From the NCBI GenBank assembly GCA_016716335.1, contig JADJWN010000016.1, positions 1 to 56,307 of the forward strand: a stretch of 56,307 nt of DNA, written 5' to 3'. The DNA is from Saprospiraceae bacterium. Its GTDB lineage: Bacteria; Bacteroidota; Bacteroidia; Chitinophagales; Saprospiraceae. The stretch's first letter is position 1. Every line of letters starts with the position of its first letter. Of the stretch, positions 19,314-27,762 are shown one piece after another. The notes below the pieces were generated by a model, which made no database searches, had not been told where the DNA came from, and saw only the letters and a program-made list of their open reading frames with translations. Made by a program: the position numbers and the translations under genes.

Positions 19314-20665
19314 TTACACCGCCATGTTGGGGTCAAATTTTTCGAGATAATCGGCAATTCTTCTCAAAAAAGAACCTCCCAAAGCGCCATCTACTATCCT
19401 GTGATCATAAGAGAGAGACAAAAACATCATTTGCCTAACAGCGATCACATCTCCGTATTCGGTCTCCAGTACTGCCGGTTTTTTACGGATGGCTCCGGTG
19501 GCAAGTATAGCCACCTGAGGCTGATTGATGATAGGCGTACCCATGACATTGCCAAATGTCCCCACATTGGTGATGGTAAAGGTACCATCCTTTATCTCCT
19601 CAGGCTTGAGCTTGTTTTCTCTGGCTCTGACAGCAAGGTCGTTTACTGATTTGGCCAGGCCGGCAAGATTGAGCAGGTCAGCATTCTTTATTACCGGCAC
19701 TATAAGATTACCTGAGGGTAATGCAGCGGCCATTCCTATGTTAATATCCTTTTTCAGGATAATTTTGGTACCATCCAGTGATATGTTGATCATCGGAAAG
19801 TCCTTGATGGCCCTGACCACAGCATCTATAAATAATGGCGTAAATGTGATATTCTCTCCATATTTGGTTTTGAAAACTCCCTTATTTTTTCTCTCCAGTT
19901 CACCAGATTGGTCACATCTGCCTCCACAAATGAGGTGACATGCGGAGAAGTATGCTTGGACATAACCATATGCTCAGCAATCAGTTTGCGCATACGATCC
20001 ATTTCTATAATCTCCACATTTCCATTTGCGAGAGAGGTCATGGCTGCAGCAGGGGCCGGCTGATCCATCCGTACCTCATTATTAGCAGATATCTCCTGAG
20101 CATGTATCTGTGTATTTACTTCTGTGACCGCTTCCGGTTTTCTTCTGTTTTGCAAATACTGAAGTATATCATTCTTGGTAACTCTGCCGTTCGCACCGGT
20201 GCCGGGTATGCGATCAAGCTCTGCCATGGAAATCTGCTCCTGTCTGGCAATATTTTTTACCAAAGGAGAATAAAATCTGTCGCTTTCGGAGATGGTGGCA
20301 GCAGGGGCGGGTGCAGAAGTCAGGAGTTCTGCCGGTACAGGTGAGCCGGTCATGGCTACAGCTTCTGAGACTGCGGACTTAACCTCCTCCCTTATGCTGG
20401 GCGAAGCTTTGACATCGGCATCTCCTTCAGTGGAAATAACAGCAATCACAGTGCCTATGGGAACAACCGAATCCTCCGGAAAACGTATTTCTGTAATAAC
20501 CCCGCTCACCGGTGAAGGTATTTCAGAGTCCACTTTATCCGTAGCTATTTCGAGGATGGTTTCGTCGGTATTCACTTTGTCACCTACTTTTTTCACCCAC
20601 TTAAGTATGGTAGCCTCCATAATACTTTCCCCCATCTTGGGCATCAGCAGATCAACACTCGCCAT
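19314..20665 (-). CDS. 2-oxoacid dehydrogenase complex E2 (dihydrolipoyl acyltransferase), one apparent frameshift
   Basis: The protein of about 450 residues has an N-terminal lipoyl domain with the lipoylated lysine K44 in EIATDKVDSE, an Ala/Pro-rich linker, an E1/E3-binding domain (SPLVKNIARQE, GTGANGRVTKNDIL) and the catalytic domain with DHRIVDG. It transfers the acyl group to CoA in pyruvate, 2-oxoglutarate or branched-chain dehydrogenase; a branched-chain type is plausible, but substrate is not settled. The frame breaks at the T6 run 19885-19890; one more base restores REKNKGVFKTKYGEN. ATG 20665 is preferred to 20707 because the promoter lies at 20696-20727. No E1 or E3 gene is adjacent. 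Confidence 0.88.
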
Positions 20666-20695
20666 AAACTTGCTTGCTTTTTCAGATAAAAAATG

Positions 20696-20727
20696 CAAAA
20701 GTAGCACATTTGTTGCTCTCCGGCAAT
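20696..20727 (-). promoter_or_regulatory. E2 gene promoter
   Basis: On the minus strand ATTG (20727-20724) is followed after 20 nt by TACTTTTG (20703-20696), an exact TAnnTTTG. Transcription would start near 20690, 25 nt before the ATG at 20665. Confidence 0.6.
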
Positions 20728-21189
20728 AAATAAACCCATGGATTCCTTCGATTCTGCTTTGGATTTAAGGGACCTGCTTACGGTTAGCCATCATTTTTCG
20801 CCACTTTATTCTCAATCACTCTGTGGACTAAAATTTTTTCAAAATCGAGGGTGACCAAAGAACAACCATGGTTTAAGTGGGGGTTATTTTCAAAAATTTG
20901 TTAATTTTTTGTATTTTTTGCTAAAAAAATCATTAACCGTTTTGCTGTAATTATACTTTGTGTTACTTTTACAATAAGTATTAAAAATAATTTGGTTTCA
21001 TTTGGTTAGGGTTGAGGTAATATGCTCCTGCGTATTACCTCTCTTTTTGTGTAGCTCATAATGCTTAGTACAATCTGAAAAATCGTCATGAAACGGCATT
21101 TATGGTACTTTTTTAATACCCAAGTGTTACTTTTACTCTTTTTTTCGTCCTATAACAAGCCCATTGTTTAACCAAAACTGAAAACTAAT
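20728..21189. other. Long AT-rich intergenic region upstream of the sigma-factor operon
   Basis: This 460-bp stretch has no convincing gene. It contains long T and A runs (20880-20935), a strong terminator-like hairpin at 21014-21041, and a second AT-rich segment before the sigma factor. TATACTTTG at 20952-20960 is near the -7 consensus. It may hold a small RNA or a leader with an attenuator. Confidence 0.4.
21014..21048 (+). terminator. Intrinsic terminator-like hairpin
   Basis: GAGGTAATA (21014-21022) pairs perfectly with TATTACCTC (21033-21041) across a 10-nt loop, followed by CTTTTT. No gene ends just upstream on the plus strand, so it would terminate an unannotated short transcript or attenuate the sigma operon. 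Confidence 0.6.
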
Positions 21190-21792
21190 TTGATATTAAA
21201 CCTTCTCAATCCGATTTTGACCGGTGTAGCTTCCGCTGCGATGTCAGACGAAGAAGCAGTGAGGCTATATATGGAAAGTCATAATGTCAATTATTTCAAT
21301 CTGATTTATGACAGATATTCGGATAAAATTTTTGCGAAGTGTATCTCTATATTGAAAATACAGGAAGATGCAGAAGATGCAGTACAGGATATTTTTGTCA
21401 AGGTACTGCTGAATCTCGCAGGCTTTAATGGTAAATCCAGATTTTCAACCTGGATTTATGCGATTACATACAATTATTGCATAGATCTTGCCCGGAGAAA
21501 AAGTAAAAATATTACTGATTCATACGGAGACATGCATATTCACGCAGACCTCGAAGACCCGATTGATGACAGCAAAATTCTGGAAGTAAAAATTCAGAAG
21601 CTAAAAATGATTCTCAACGACCTTTCACCAGAAGACAAAAGTGTACTTCTGATGAAATACCAGGATGATATGAGCATCAGGGATATCTGCACAGTTTTCA
21701 ATAAAACGGAAAGTGCCGTGAAAATGAAAATTCTAAGGGCAAAAGAGCGCTTCATCAAGGTGTACGAGCAAAACTATATGAATGGTGATTGA
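21190..21792 (+). CDS. ECF-type RNA polymerase sigma factor
   Basis: The protein of 200 residues (183 from the alternative start) has sigma region 2 (YFNLIYDRYSDKIF, EDAEDAVQDIFVKV, SRFSTWIYAITYNYCID) and region 4 (LSPEDKSVLLMKYQDDMSI, ICTVFNKTESAVKMKILRAK). It directs RNA polymerase to a specific promoter set; targets are unknown. The upstream reading begins at a TTG (21190); ATG 21241 (MSDEEAVR) is the safer start, but the segment between looks coding. A small protein and an MscS-type channel follow within 20 bp, in an apparent operon. No recognisable anti-sigma factor is present unless the small protein serves as one. Confidence 0.88.
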   Translation: MILNLLNPILTGVASAAMSDEEAVRLYMESHNVNYFNLIYDRYSDKIFAKCISILKIQEDAEDAVQDIFVKVLLNLAGFNGKSRFSTWIYAITYNYCIDLARRKSKNITDSYGDMHIHADLEDPIDDSKILEVKIQKLKMILNDLSPEDKSVLLMKYQDDMSIRDICTVFNKTESAVKMKILRAKERFIKVYEQNYMNGD

Positions 21793-21809
21793 GGATTTAT
21801 ATTGTCCGG

Positions 21810-22061
21810 ATGAATAGTATATATAACCAGATTTTTATGGATATAAATAACTTTAAACTGCTTGAAGCCGAAGTTATAGCCTCAAGAAAACATAATAAAG
21901 AAGAAGTTAAGAATAAGCTCCACTCAAATATTAAGTTATTTGACCTTATTGGGGATATAGCAGAAGTATTTGTTAGCCGGATGCCTGATGCCATTACCCA
22001 AATGATTGCAAATGGAAAAAAAAGTAATAAAATTTCACAAACTAAAAAAACAAATGAATGA
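21810..22061 (+). CDS. Small protein of unknown function in sigma factor/MscS operon
   Basis: This 83-residue protein begins MNSIYNQIFMDINNFKLLE. It has no membrane segment or cysteines, is mostly helical-looking, and has a lysine-rich tail (NGKKSNKISQTKKTNE). I do not recognise a family. It starts 18 nt after the sigma-factor stop, and its stop overlaps the channel start by 4 bp (ATGA at 22058-22061), which argues that it is a real, coupled gene. An anti-sigma or adaptor role is possible but there is no motif for it. Confidence 0.65.
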   Translation: MNSIYNQIFMDINNFKLLEAEVIASRKHNKEEVKNKLHSNIKLFDLIGDIAEVFVSRMPDAITQMIANGKKSNKISQTKKTNE

Positions 22062-22885
22062 AGATAAGTCTGTTTTTCAGTGAGGCTATTCAAAGTGCCA
22101 TACAGGAAATGCTTACCGGAATCTTTATTGCAGTGCCAAGGTTTATTTCTGCATTGGTGTTGGTCCTGATTGGACTGATTGTAAGTAAAATCTTCAGAAA
22201 GTTTATCCAAAAACTTATGGAGAAAATGAAGCTGGACAACCTGGGTGACCAGATCAACAAAATCAGTATACTCGCCGAAAATAGCATCAGACTCAAACTA
22301 AGCGTGATAGCAGCTGCCACTGTGTATTACCTTACACTGTTTATTTTTCTGATGGTGGCCGTGGGAGTGCTGGATATGCCCGTTTTGGCTGAGCTGATGA
22401 AAAACATTCTTCTTTTCATCCCCAACCTGCTTGTAGCCTTTATTATATTAATAGGTGGTATATTTCTGGCTGATGCTGTCAGAAATGCGGTGTTGACAGC
22501 CTGTAAATCTCTGGGTATTCCATCCGCAGGGATTATTGCTTCCTTCGTTTTTTACTTCATATTTATCAACATAGTTATAGTAGCACTGTCTCAGGCAGGG
22601 ATAAATGCTCAGTTTTTTGCACAGAATATCTCCATTATCATCGGAGGAGCTATACTTGCATTTTCTATCGGATACGGTCTGGCATCAAAAGATATAGTAG
22701 CCGGATTCCTGGCTTCATATTATTCACAGGGTAAGTTCAACATCGGAGATAACATCAGTATATCCGGTTACTCCGGCAAAATCGTGGAAATGGACAGATC
22801 TTCCATTACCATAGAGTCTGAAAACAAAAAAATTATTATCCCTGTAAACAAGGTGATTAATGAAAGTGTGGAAATTTATAAGTGA
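22058..22885 (+). CDS. Mechanosensitive ion channel family (MscS-like) membrane protein
   Basis: The 275-residue protein has about four to five membrane segments (IAVPRFISALVLVLIGLIV, AATVYYLTLFIFLMVAVGV, LLFIPNLLVAFIILIGGIF, GIIASFVFYFIFINIVIVA, ISIIIGGAILAFSIGYGL). The repeated TM-helix pattern and the following GLASKDIVAGFLASYY and small beta domain (GDNISISGYSGKIVEMDRSS) fit the MscS superfamily, including the Gly/Ala-rich pore helix. The C-terminal beta domain is short and the usual alpha-beta domain is absent. The gene is translationally coupled to the small protein upstream. Osmotic release is inferred. Confidence 0.85.
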   Translation: MKISLFFSEAIQSAIQEMLTGIFIAVPRFISALVLVLIGLIVSKIFRKFIQKLMEKMKLDNLGDQINKISILAENSIRLKLSVIAAATVYYLTLFIFLMVAVGVLDMPVLAELMKNILLFIPNLLVAFIILIGGIFLADAVRNAVLTACKSLGIPSAGIIASFVFYFIFINIVIVALSQAGINAQFFAQNISIIIGGAILAFSIGYGLASKDIVAGFLASYYSQGKFNIGDNISISGYSGKIVEMDRSSITIESENKKIIIPVNKVINESVEIYK

Positions 22886-22916
22886 TTATTAACCATAATT
22901 TTTAAAACCATTACGC

Positions 22917-23819
22917 ATGAACAGAATTCTTTACATCTTTTTACTGATGACGGCTGGTGGCTTTTCTTTGCAGGCCCAAACGCTGGAACAGCTCAGAGCT
23001 GAAAAAGCAGAGATAGAAGCCAGAATTGCGCCGCTTAAGGCACAGATCGACCCGCTACAGGCCGAGATTGATGCCATTAATGCAAAAATTGCCACTTTCC
23101 CTGGCTGGTACAAGGGTGTCTTCGGTACTTTGGGCGTAAATATCACAGGCCTGAACAACTGGTTTGCCAATCCCAATCCCAATTCTACCGCCACTGCCGT
23201 ACTGGGAAGCTTCAATGCCTATGCCAATTATCTTCAGGAAAAATATTTCTGGCGTAATGCAGGCAGTCTGAATTTCGGACGTCAATATCTCAAAAGAGAT
23301 AAAGAGACCGATGGTGAATGGCAGACTACTACCGATGTATTAAATTTTACCTCGCTTTACGGTAGAAAAGTATCTGAAAAAATCGCCATCTCTTCTTTGG
23401 GTGAATTCAGAACTTCCATAATCGCCCGGGAAACCCGTTTTAATCCGGCATATCTGGACCTTGGAGTAGGAATCACCTACACTCCCATCAAAAATCTGGT
23501 AGCTGTATTTCACCCGCTGAACTACAACTTTATTTTTGCCAAAGATAATACCGAGTTTACTTCATCTCTGGGTTGTAAGGTTGTAGCGGATTATAATACT
23601 ACGCTGTACAAAGGTATCCGGTGGAGATCCAATCTGTCCGGCTTCATCAGCTATAAAAATGCGGATCCGAGCCTCCACAACGGCACTTGGACCAATGCCT
23701 TCTCGCTGGCTCTGACTAAGAAATTTGGTATCGGACTCGAACATGCCTTGAGAATCAACAGGCAGGAAATCGACGCTACTCAGTCTTACTACATCCTGGG
23801 TTTGACTTACAAAATATAA
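22917..23819 (+). CDS. DUF3078-like outer-membrane protein
   Basis: The 300-residue protein has a signal peptide (to QAQT at 20-22), then a heptad-like coiled coil (about residues 24-60, rich in EIEARIAPLKAQIDPL), then a domain of alternating beta strands ending in an aromatic/hydrophobic strand (SYYILGLTYKI), typical of outer-membrane beta barrels. The pattern FNAYANYLQEKYFWRN and SLNFGRQYLKR resembles DUF3078 proteins of Bacteroidota. Function is unknown. It follows the MscS-like gene by 31 bp and is closed by a strong terminator at 23851-23886. Confidence 0.75.
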   Translation: MNRILYIFLLMTAGGFSLQAQTLEQLRAEKAEIEARIAPLKAQIDPLQAEIDAINAKIATFPGWYKGVFGTLGVNITGLNNWFANPNPNSTATAVLGSFNAYANYLQEKYFWRNAGSLNFGRQYLKRDKETDGEWQTTTDVLNFTSLYGRKVSEKIAISSLGEFRTSIIARETRFNPAYLDLGVGITYTPIKNLVAVFHPLNYNFIFAKDNTEFTSSLGCKVVADYNTTLYKGIRWRSNLSGFISYKNADPSLHNGTWTNAFSLALTKKFGIGLEHALRINRQEIDATQSYYILGLTYKI

Positions 23820-23848
23820 GCAAAAAGTTTTTTGCAAGGATTTGAGAA

Positions 23849-23886
23849 AGACCGGTTCGGCATGTGCTGACACCGGTTTTTCTTTT
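23849..23886 (+). terminator. Intrinsic terminator of the DUF3078 gene
   Basis: ACCGGT (23851-23856) pairs with ACCGGT (23872-23877) across a 15-nt loop and is followed by TTTTTCTTTTT. It lies 30 bp after the stop codon. Confidence 0.7.
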
Positions 23887-23928
23887 TAACAGGGATATTG
23901 CATCAGAGCTTCTTGAGGAAGGGGCGAA

Positions 23929-24063
23929 ATGGCAATAAAATTAAGCACTATGGAGAATGAGCCTGAGCAGCTTACTAAGGTAAATGTTGAATGTGAGTAT
24001 AGCGACTTATTATTGAAGTTATTCCCGTCCGTAATGAATTTTCCGGTGTACAATTTTGGTTGA
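23929..24063 (+). CDS. Possible 44-residue small protein
   Basis: A short open frame begins MAIKLSTMENEPEQLTKVN and ends NFPVYNFG. It is preceded by GAGGAAGGGG, a strong Shine-Dalgarno-like stretch, unusual in this phylum. No family is recognised. It lies in the 309-bp gap between a terminator and the DUF819 promoter, and may be chance. Confidence 0.2.
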   Translation: MAIKLSTMENEPEQLTKVNVECEYSDLLLKLFPSVMNFPVYNFG

Positions 24064-24080
24064 ACGAAAATTACTGTGGT

Positions 24081-24113
24081 TTTTTCAGTCCTTGGATATA
24101 TTATGTACTTTTG
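24081..24113 (+). promoter_or_regulatory. Promoter of the DUF819 gene
   Basis: TACTTTTG at 24106-24113 is an exact TAnnTTTG, with TTTT at 24081-24084 as a near -33 box at 21-nt spacing. It places the transcript start near 24119, which supports ATG 24129 and excludes the upstream TTG at 24060. Confidence 0.55.
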
Positions 24114-24128
24114 GAAAAAATAATATCT

Positions 24129-25400
24129 ATGCCAATTCTATTCTACATGGATGCAGAGCCATTGATATCAAATGATGCCGTTGTGCTGGGATTGCTGATG
24201 GTAGCATTATCCTTTGTATTTTACACATCTTCTCAAAAGACAGGTTTCTGGTCAAAATTTTATATCTACGTCCCTCCTCTGTTGTTATGTTATTTTATTC
24301 CGGCACTTCTCAACTGGCCTTTGAATCTCATCTCAGGAGACGTATCCAAATTGTATAATGTAGCTTCACGCTATCTGCTTCCTGCCAGTCTTATTCTATT
24401 ATGTCTGAGTATAGACATCAAAGGATTGTTCAATCTGGGTCCCAAGGCACTGATCATGTTTTTTTCTGCTACTGCCGGCATTATCATAGGAGGGCCGATT
24501 GCCTTGTTGTTTGCCATCCATTTTCTACCCGGAGTGGTAGGAGCAGTACCGGACGAACTATGGAAAGGTATGTCCACCATAGCCGGAAGCTGGATAGGCG
24601 GCGGAGCAAATCAGGCTGCCATGAAAGAGATTTTTCACGTACCGGATTCGCTTTTTGGCACCATGATCGTGGTGGACGTTGTAGTAGCCAATATATGGAT
24701 GGGATTCTTACTGTACGGAGCAAATATATCTGACAAAATCGACAGATGGCTCAAGGCGGATAACTCTGCCATCGAAGACCTGAAAAACAGGATTTCTGAT
24801 TATCGGGCCAGTGTGGAAAAAAATCCATCCACCACTGACCTGATGATTCTGATGGCGGTGGCTTTCGGGGGAGTGGGATTGTCCCATCTTTTGGCGGATA
24901 TAACCCTGCCGGCCATGGAGTCGCACAAAGATTGGCTGGCGGCCAACAATCTTTCCTCTCTCAACAGTCATTTTTTCTGGATGGTAGTGTATGCCACCAC
25001 TTTCGGATTGGGCCTGTCCTTCACCAAAGCCCGCAAGCTCGAAGGATCGGGTGCCTCCAAATGGGGCTCAGTGTTTATATACATTTTGGTAGCTACTATC
25101 GGAATGAAAATGAACCTCGGCGAAGTATTCAATAATCTGGGATTATTTGCGATCGGACTGGTATGGATGATAACCCACGTAGCGGTACTGCTTGTTACTG
25201 CATATCTGATCAAAGCTCCGTTTTTCTTTGTAGCAGTAGGCAGTCAGGCCAATGTCGGGGGTGCCGCATCCGCTCCTGTGGTAGCTTCGGCATTCAGTCC
25301 ATCGCTGGCACCTGTGGGCGTATTGATGGCTGTTTTAGGGTACGCTTTGGGTACATATGGTGCACTGATCTGTGCCCAGATTATGAGTGCAGTGAGCTGA
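24129..25400 (+). CDS. DUF819 family membrane protein
   Basis: The 423-residue integral membrane protein has about ten hydrophobic segments. Features typical of DUF819 are the N-terminal MDAEPLISNDAVVLGLL, the glycine-rich GSWIGGGANQAAMKE and the second-half counterpart GSQANVGGAASAPVVASAF, which look like paired re-entrant or substrate-site motifs of an inverted-repeat transporter. The family's substrate is unknown; a transport role is inferred. The gene stands alone, with its own promoter. In-frame codons back to 24060 precede the promoter and are rejected as start. Confidence 0.85.
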   Translation: MPILFYMDAEPLISNDAVVLGLLMVALSFVFYTSSQKTGFWSKFYIYVPPLLLCYFIPALLNWPLNLISGDVSKLYNVASRYLLPASLILLCLSIDIKGLFNLGPKALIMFFSATAGIIIGGPIALLFAIHFLPGVVGAVPDELWKGMSTIAGSWIGGGANQAAMKEIFHVPDSLFGTMIVVDVVVANIWMGFLLYGANISDKIDRWLKADNSAIEDLKNRISDYRASVEKNPSTTDLMILMAVAFGGVGLSHLLADITLPAMESHKDWLAANNLSSLNSHFFWMVVYATTFGLGLSFTKARKLEGSGASKWGSVFIYILVATIGMKMNLGEVFNNLGLFAIGLVWMITHVAVLLVTAYLIKAPFFFVAVGSQANVGGAASAPVVASAFSPSLAPVGVLMAVLGYALGTYGALICAQIMSAVS

Positions 25401-25476
25401 CCCTTGTATCTTACTGATTTTCAGATAATTTATGGAATAACTCTTGGCAAACATTCAGTTTGTTGAATAAAAATGT

Positions 25477-25484
25477 TATCTTTG
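25477..25484 (+). promoter_or_regulatory. -7 box of the glycogen-synthase-like gene
   Basis: TATCTTTG matches TAnnTTTG, 40 bp before the ATG at 25525. The nearest TTTG (25459-25462) is too close for a standard -33 box. Confidence 0.45.
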
Positions 25485-25524
25485 CAGCCATTTTTTAAAA
25501 AAGACAGATAAACGATTTCCGGTC

Positions 25525-26337
25525 ATGAGTAAAAAGAAAGTTCTCTTTGTTACACAGGAAATGAAGCCATATACTGAGGAGACAATTTTGTCAGACCTTG
25601 CCAGAAAACTCCCCCAATATGCACAGGAAGAAGGTTTTGAACTCAGGGTGTTAATGCCTAAATTCGGTACTATAAATGAACGAAGACATAGATTGCATGA
25701 AGTGGTCAGATTGTCCGGAATGAATATTATAGTAGATGATGAAGATTATCCGCTGATCATCAAGGTTGCCTCCCTGCCCGGTGCAAGGATGCAGGTCTAT
25801 TTTCTGGATAATGAGGAGTTTTTTAAAAGGAAGTTTATTTTTCAGGACGAAAACTCCACCCCTTTTCAGGACAATGCCGAGAGATTGGTCTTTTTCTGCA
25901 AAGGAGTCATGGAAACCGTGAAAAAATTTGGATGGCCGCCGGATATAGTGCACCTGCATGGTCAGATGACCAGCCTCATACCATTATATATGAAAAAGGC
26001 TTACAGAAACGATCCGGTCTTCAGAGATGCCAAAATAATATACTCAGTATATAATAATGATATCGGCCATGCGTTTGATGAAAAATTCATGTCTATAGCC
26101 GCAATCAATGATCTGGAAGAAAGCGATCTGTTGGCTTTCAAAAATAATTCCAACATCAATCTGGATCGCGGTGCTATTGAGTACGCTGATGCGGTTTTGT
26201 CCGGCAACGAGAATCTGAATGAACTGGTAAGTCAATATGTAGAACAGAAGAAAATACCTTTCCAAACCTATGGTGAAGATCTCGATCAGGAAGTGAAAAA
26301 CATCATTGAATTTTACAAACATTTATTGGCTGAATAA
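25525..26337 (+). CDS. GT5 glycogen/starch synthase-like protein, N-terminal catalytic domain only
   Basis: The 270-residue protein matches only the N-terminal half of GT5 glycogen synthases: KVLFVTQEMKPYTEE (the usual KxGG ADP-glucose loop is not visible), LRVLMPKFGTINERRH, DNAERLVFFCKG and PPDIVHLHGQMTSLIPLYMK. Full-length GT5 enzymes are about 480 residues; the C-terminal Rossmann half with the second nucleotide-binding region is missing. The stop is followed at once by the DUF4270 gene, so this is not a simple frameshift. Short forms like this recur in Bacteroidota. Catalytic activity is doubtful. Confidence 0.82.
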   Translation: MSKKKVLFVTQEMKPYTEETILSDLARKLPQYAQEEGFELRVLMPKFGTINERRHRLHEVVRLSGMNIIVDDEDYPLIIKVASLPGARMQVYFLDNEEFFKRKFIFQDENSTPFQDNAERLVFFCKGVMETVKKFGWPPDIVHLHGQMTSLIPLYMKKAYRNDPVFRDAKIIYSVYNNDIGHAFDEKFMSIAAINDLEESDLLAFKNNSNINLDRGAIEYADAVLSGNENLNELVSQYVEQKKIPFQTYGEDLDQEVKNIIEFYKHLLAE

Positions 26338-26347
26338 CAACATCCTG

Positions 26348-27745
26348 ATGGTGATATCCTTGTCGAAGCAGTTTTTTGGTCTTTTGCTCATATCGATTTT
26401 ATTGTGGAGATGTAATGATCCGATACTGGTAGGAGGAGACTTGCTGGATGACGAAAAACTCCGCCTTGGCTATACGGAAGATTTTGTCCTCCATACAAGA
26501 ACAGAAGCAGGAGAAAGAATCCCTACCCATATACCCACATTGGACAGCCGCACTTACCTTCTGGGGCAGCTCAATGATCCGGTTTTCGGATCCATTGAGA
26601 CAGGACTTTACCTGTATAATGTGTTGCAGCCCGGAAGTAAGCCTACCTTTACAACCACCTCAGCACTGGTAACTTTTGACTCATTGGTGCTTGTATTACA
26701 ACTGGATTCTACCGTACAGTACGGCACCCAAAATGACAGACACAGATTTGAAGTGTACAAGCTGACTGCCAATTTTAAACCCACGGATACTTTCTATTCT
26801 GATACTCAGCTTGAGTTTATACCGGATTTGCTGGTAAACAAGACTATTGAAGTCAGACCCCGGGACTCTGTCAGTTATAAAGATCATATTTCAAGAAATG
26901 AAGTGAAGGGACCGGCACAGGTGAGGCTCAGACTGCGGGATGATTTTGGCATGGACCTGATCAGAAATAATGAGGCTGCCATCAATGATACTGCCTTTAT
27001 CAATTTTATGAAAGGTTTCTATATCAGAGCCACACCGGAATCAGGGTCTTCATTATTCGGTCTGAACCTCTCCAATTCGGCTATCCAGAGCAGCGCTCCC
27101 ATCAACAAGCTAATCATGTATTATACCGAAAATGACACCGTCCGAAAAACCTATGAATATCTGATCAATTTTGCCACCATCAATCAGTTTGTCCATAAGC
27201 GTGAAGGTAGTCAGGCAGCTTCTTTCATTCAGAATCCGGAAATGGGAGACAGTCTCACATTCATACAGGGGTTGGGAGGCGTACGGACTGTTGTTAATTT
27301 TTCGGATATCAGCGTGATTAATAACCGCAATATCAACAATGCGACACTGGAGCTTACTGTAGCCAATATCTCAAATCCTCCGGGTATCTATACTGCCCCG
27401 ACACAGCTCATAGCTACCTACAAAGATGAAAATGACAGAACCATATTGATAGATGATATTCAGATCCTGATGCAGAGAGCGCTTGATTTCAGAATATCCT
27501 TTGGAGGTGGGCTCACTGCTGCCAATGGGCTGAATACCTACAGACTGAATATCACCAATCACCTTAAGAGGTTACAGCGTACTCCGGGTGTGAGCAGGGA
27601 AATCATTCTGAGCCCGGCATTAGTTACAGTCGAGGCTACCAGGGTATTGATTACAGAATCCAGTATCCCCAACAGGGCTGTTTTATATGGTGCTAAACAC
27701 TCTCAATATCCGGTGCGTTTAAAAGTAAGCTTTACAGAACAATAA
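26348..27745 (+). CDS. DUF4270 family lipoprotein
   Basis: The 465-residue protein has a lipoprotein signal (FGLLLISILLWRCNDP, cysteine about residue 22) and the DUF4270 hallmark after it (DPILVGGDLLDDEKLRLGYTE). The rest is beta-rich, with no catalytic motif visible. It is probably surface- or outer-membrane-anchored; function is unknown. ATG 26348 is chosen over the 26306 codon, which lies inside the previous gene. It sits 10 bp after the GT5 gene and 17 bp before glmS, so the three may be co-transcribed. Confidence 0.85.
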   Translation: MVISLSKQFFGLLLISILLWRCNDPILVGGDLLDDEKLRLGYTEDFVLHTRTEAGERIPTHIPTLDSRTYLLGQLNDPVFGSIETGLYLYNVLQPGSKPTFTTTSALVTFDSLVLVLQLDSTVQYGTQNDRHRFEVYKLTANFKPTDTFYSDTQLEFIPDLLVNKTIEVRPRDSVSYKDHISRNEVKGPAQVRLRLRDDFGMDLIRNNEAAINDTAFINFMKGFYIRATPESGSSLFGLNLSNSAIQSSAPINKLIMYYTENDTVRKTYEYLINFATINQFVHKREGSQAASFIQNPEMGDSLTFIQGLGGVRTVVNFSDISVINNRNINNATLELTVANISNPPGIYTAPTQLIATYKDENDRTILIDDIQILMQRALDFRISFGGGLTAANGLNTYRLNITNHLKRLQRTPGVSREIILSPALVTVEATRVLITESSIPNRAVLYGAKHSQYPVRLKVSFTEQ

Positions 27746-27762
27746 TCAATTTTAAAACTGCC

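Noticed and set aside
25525..26337. Glycogen synthase truncated by frameshift
   Set aside because: No C-terminal GT5 half is present in any frame downstream; the next gene starts 10 bp later.
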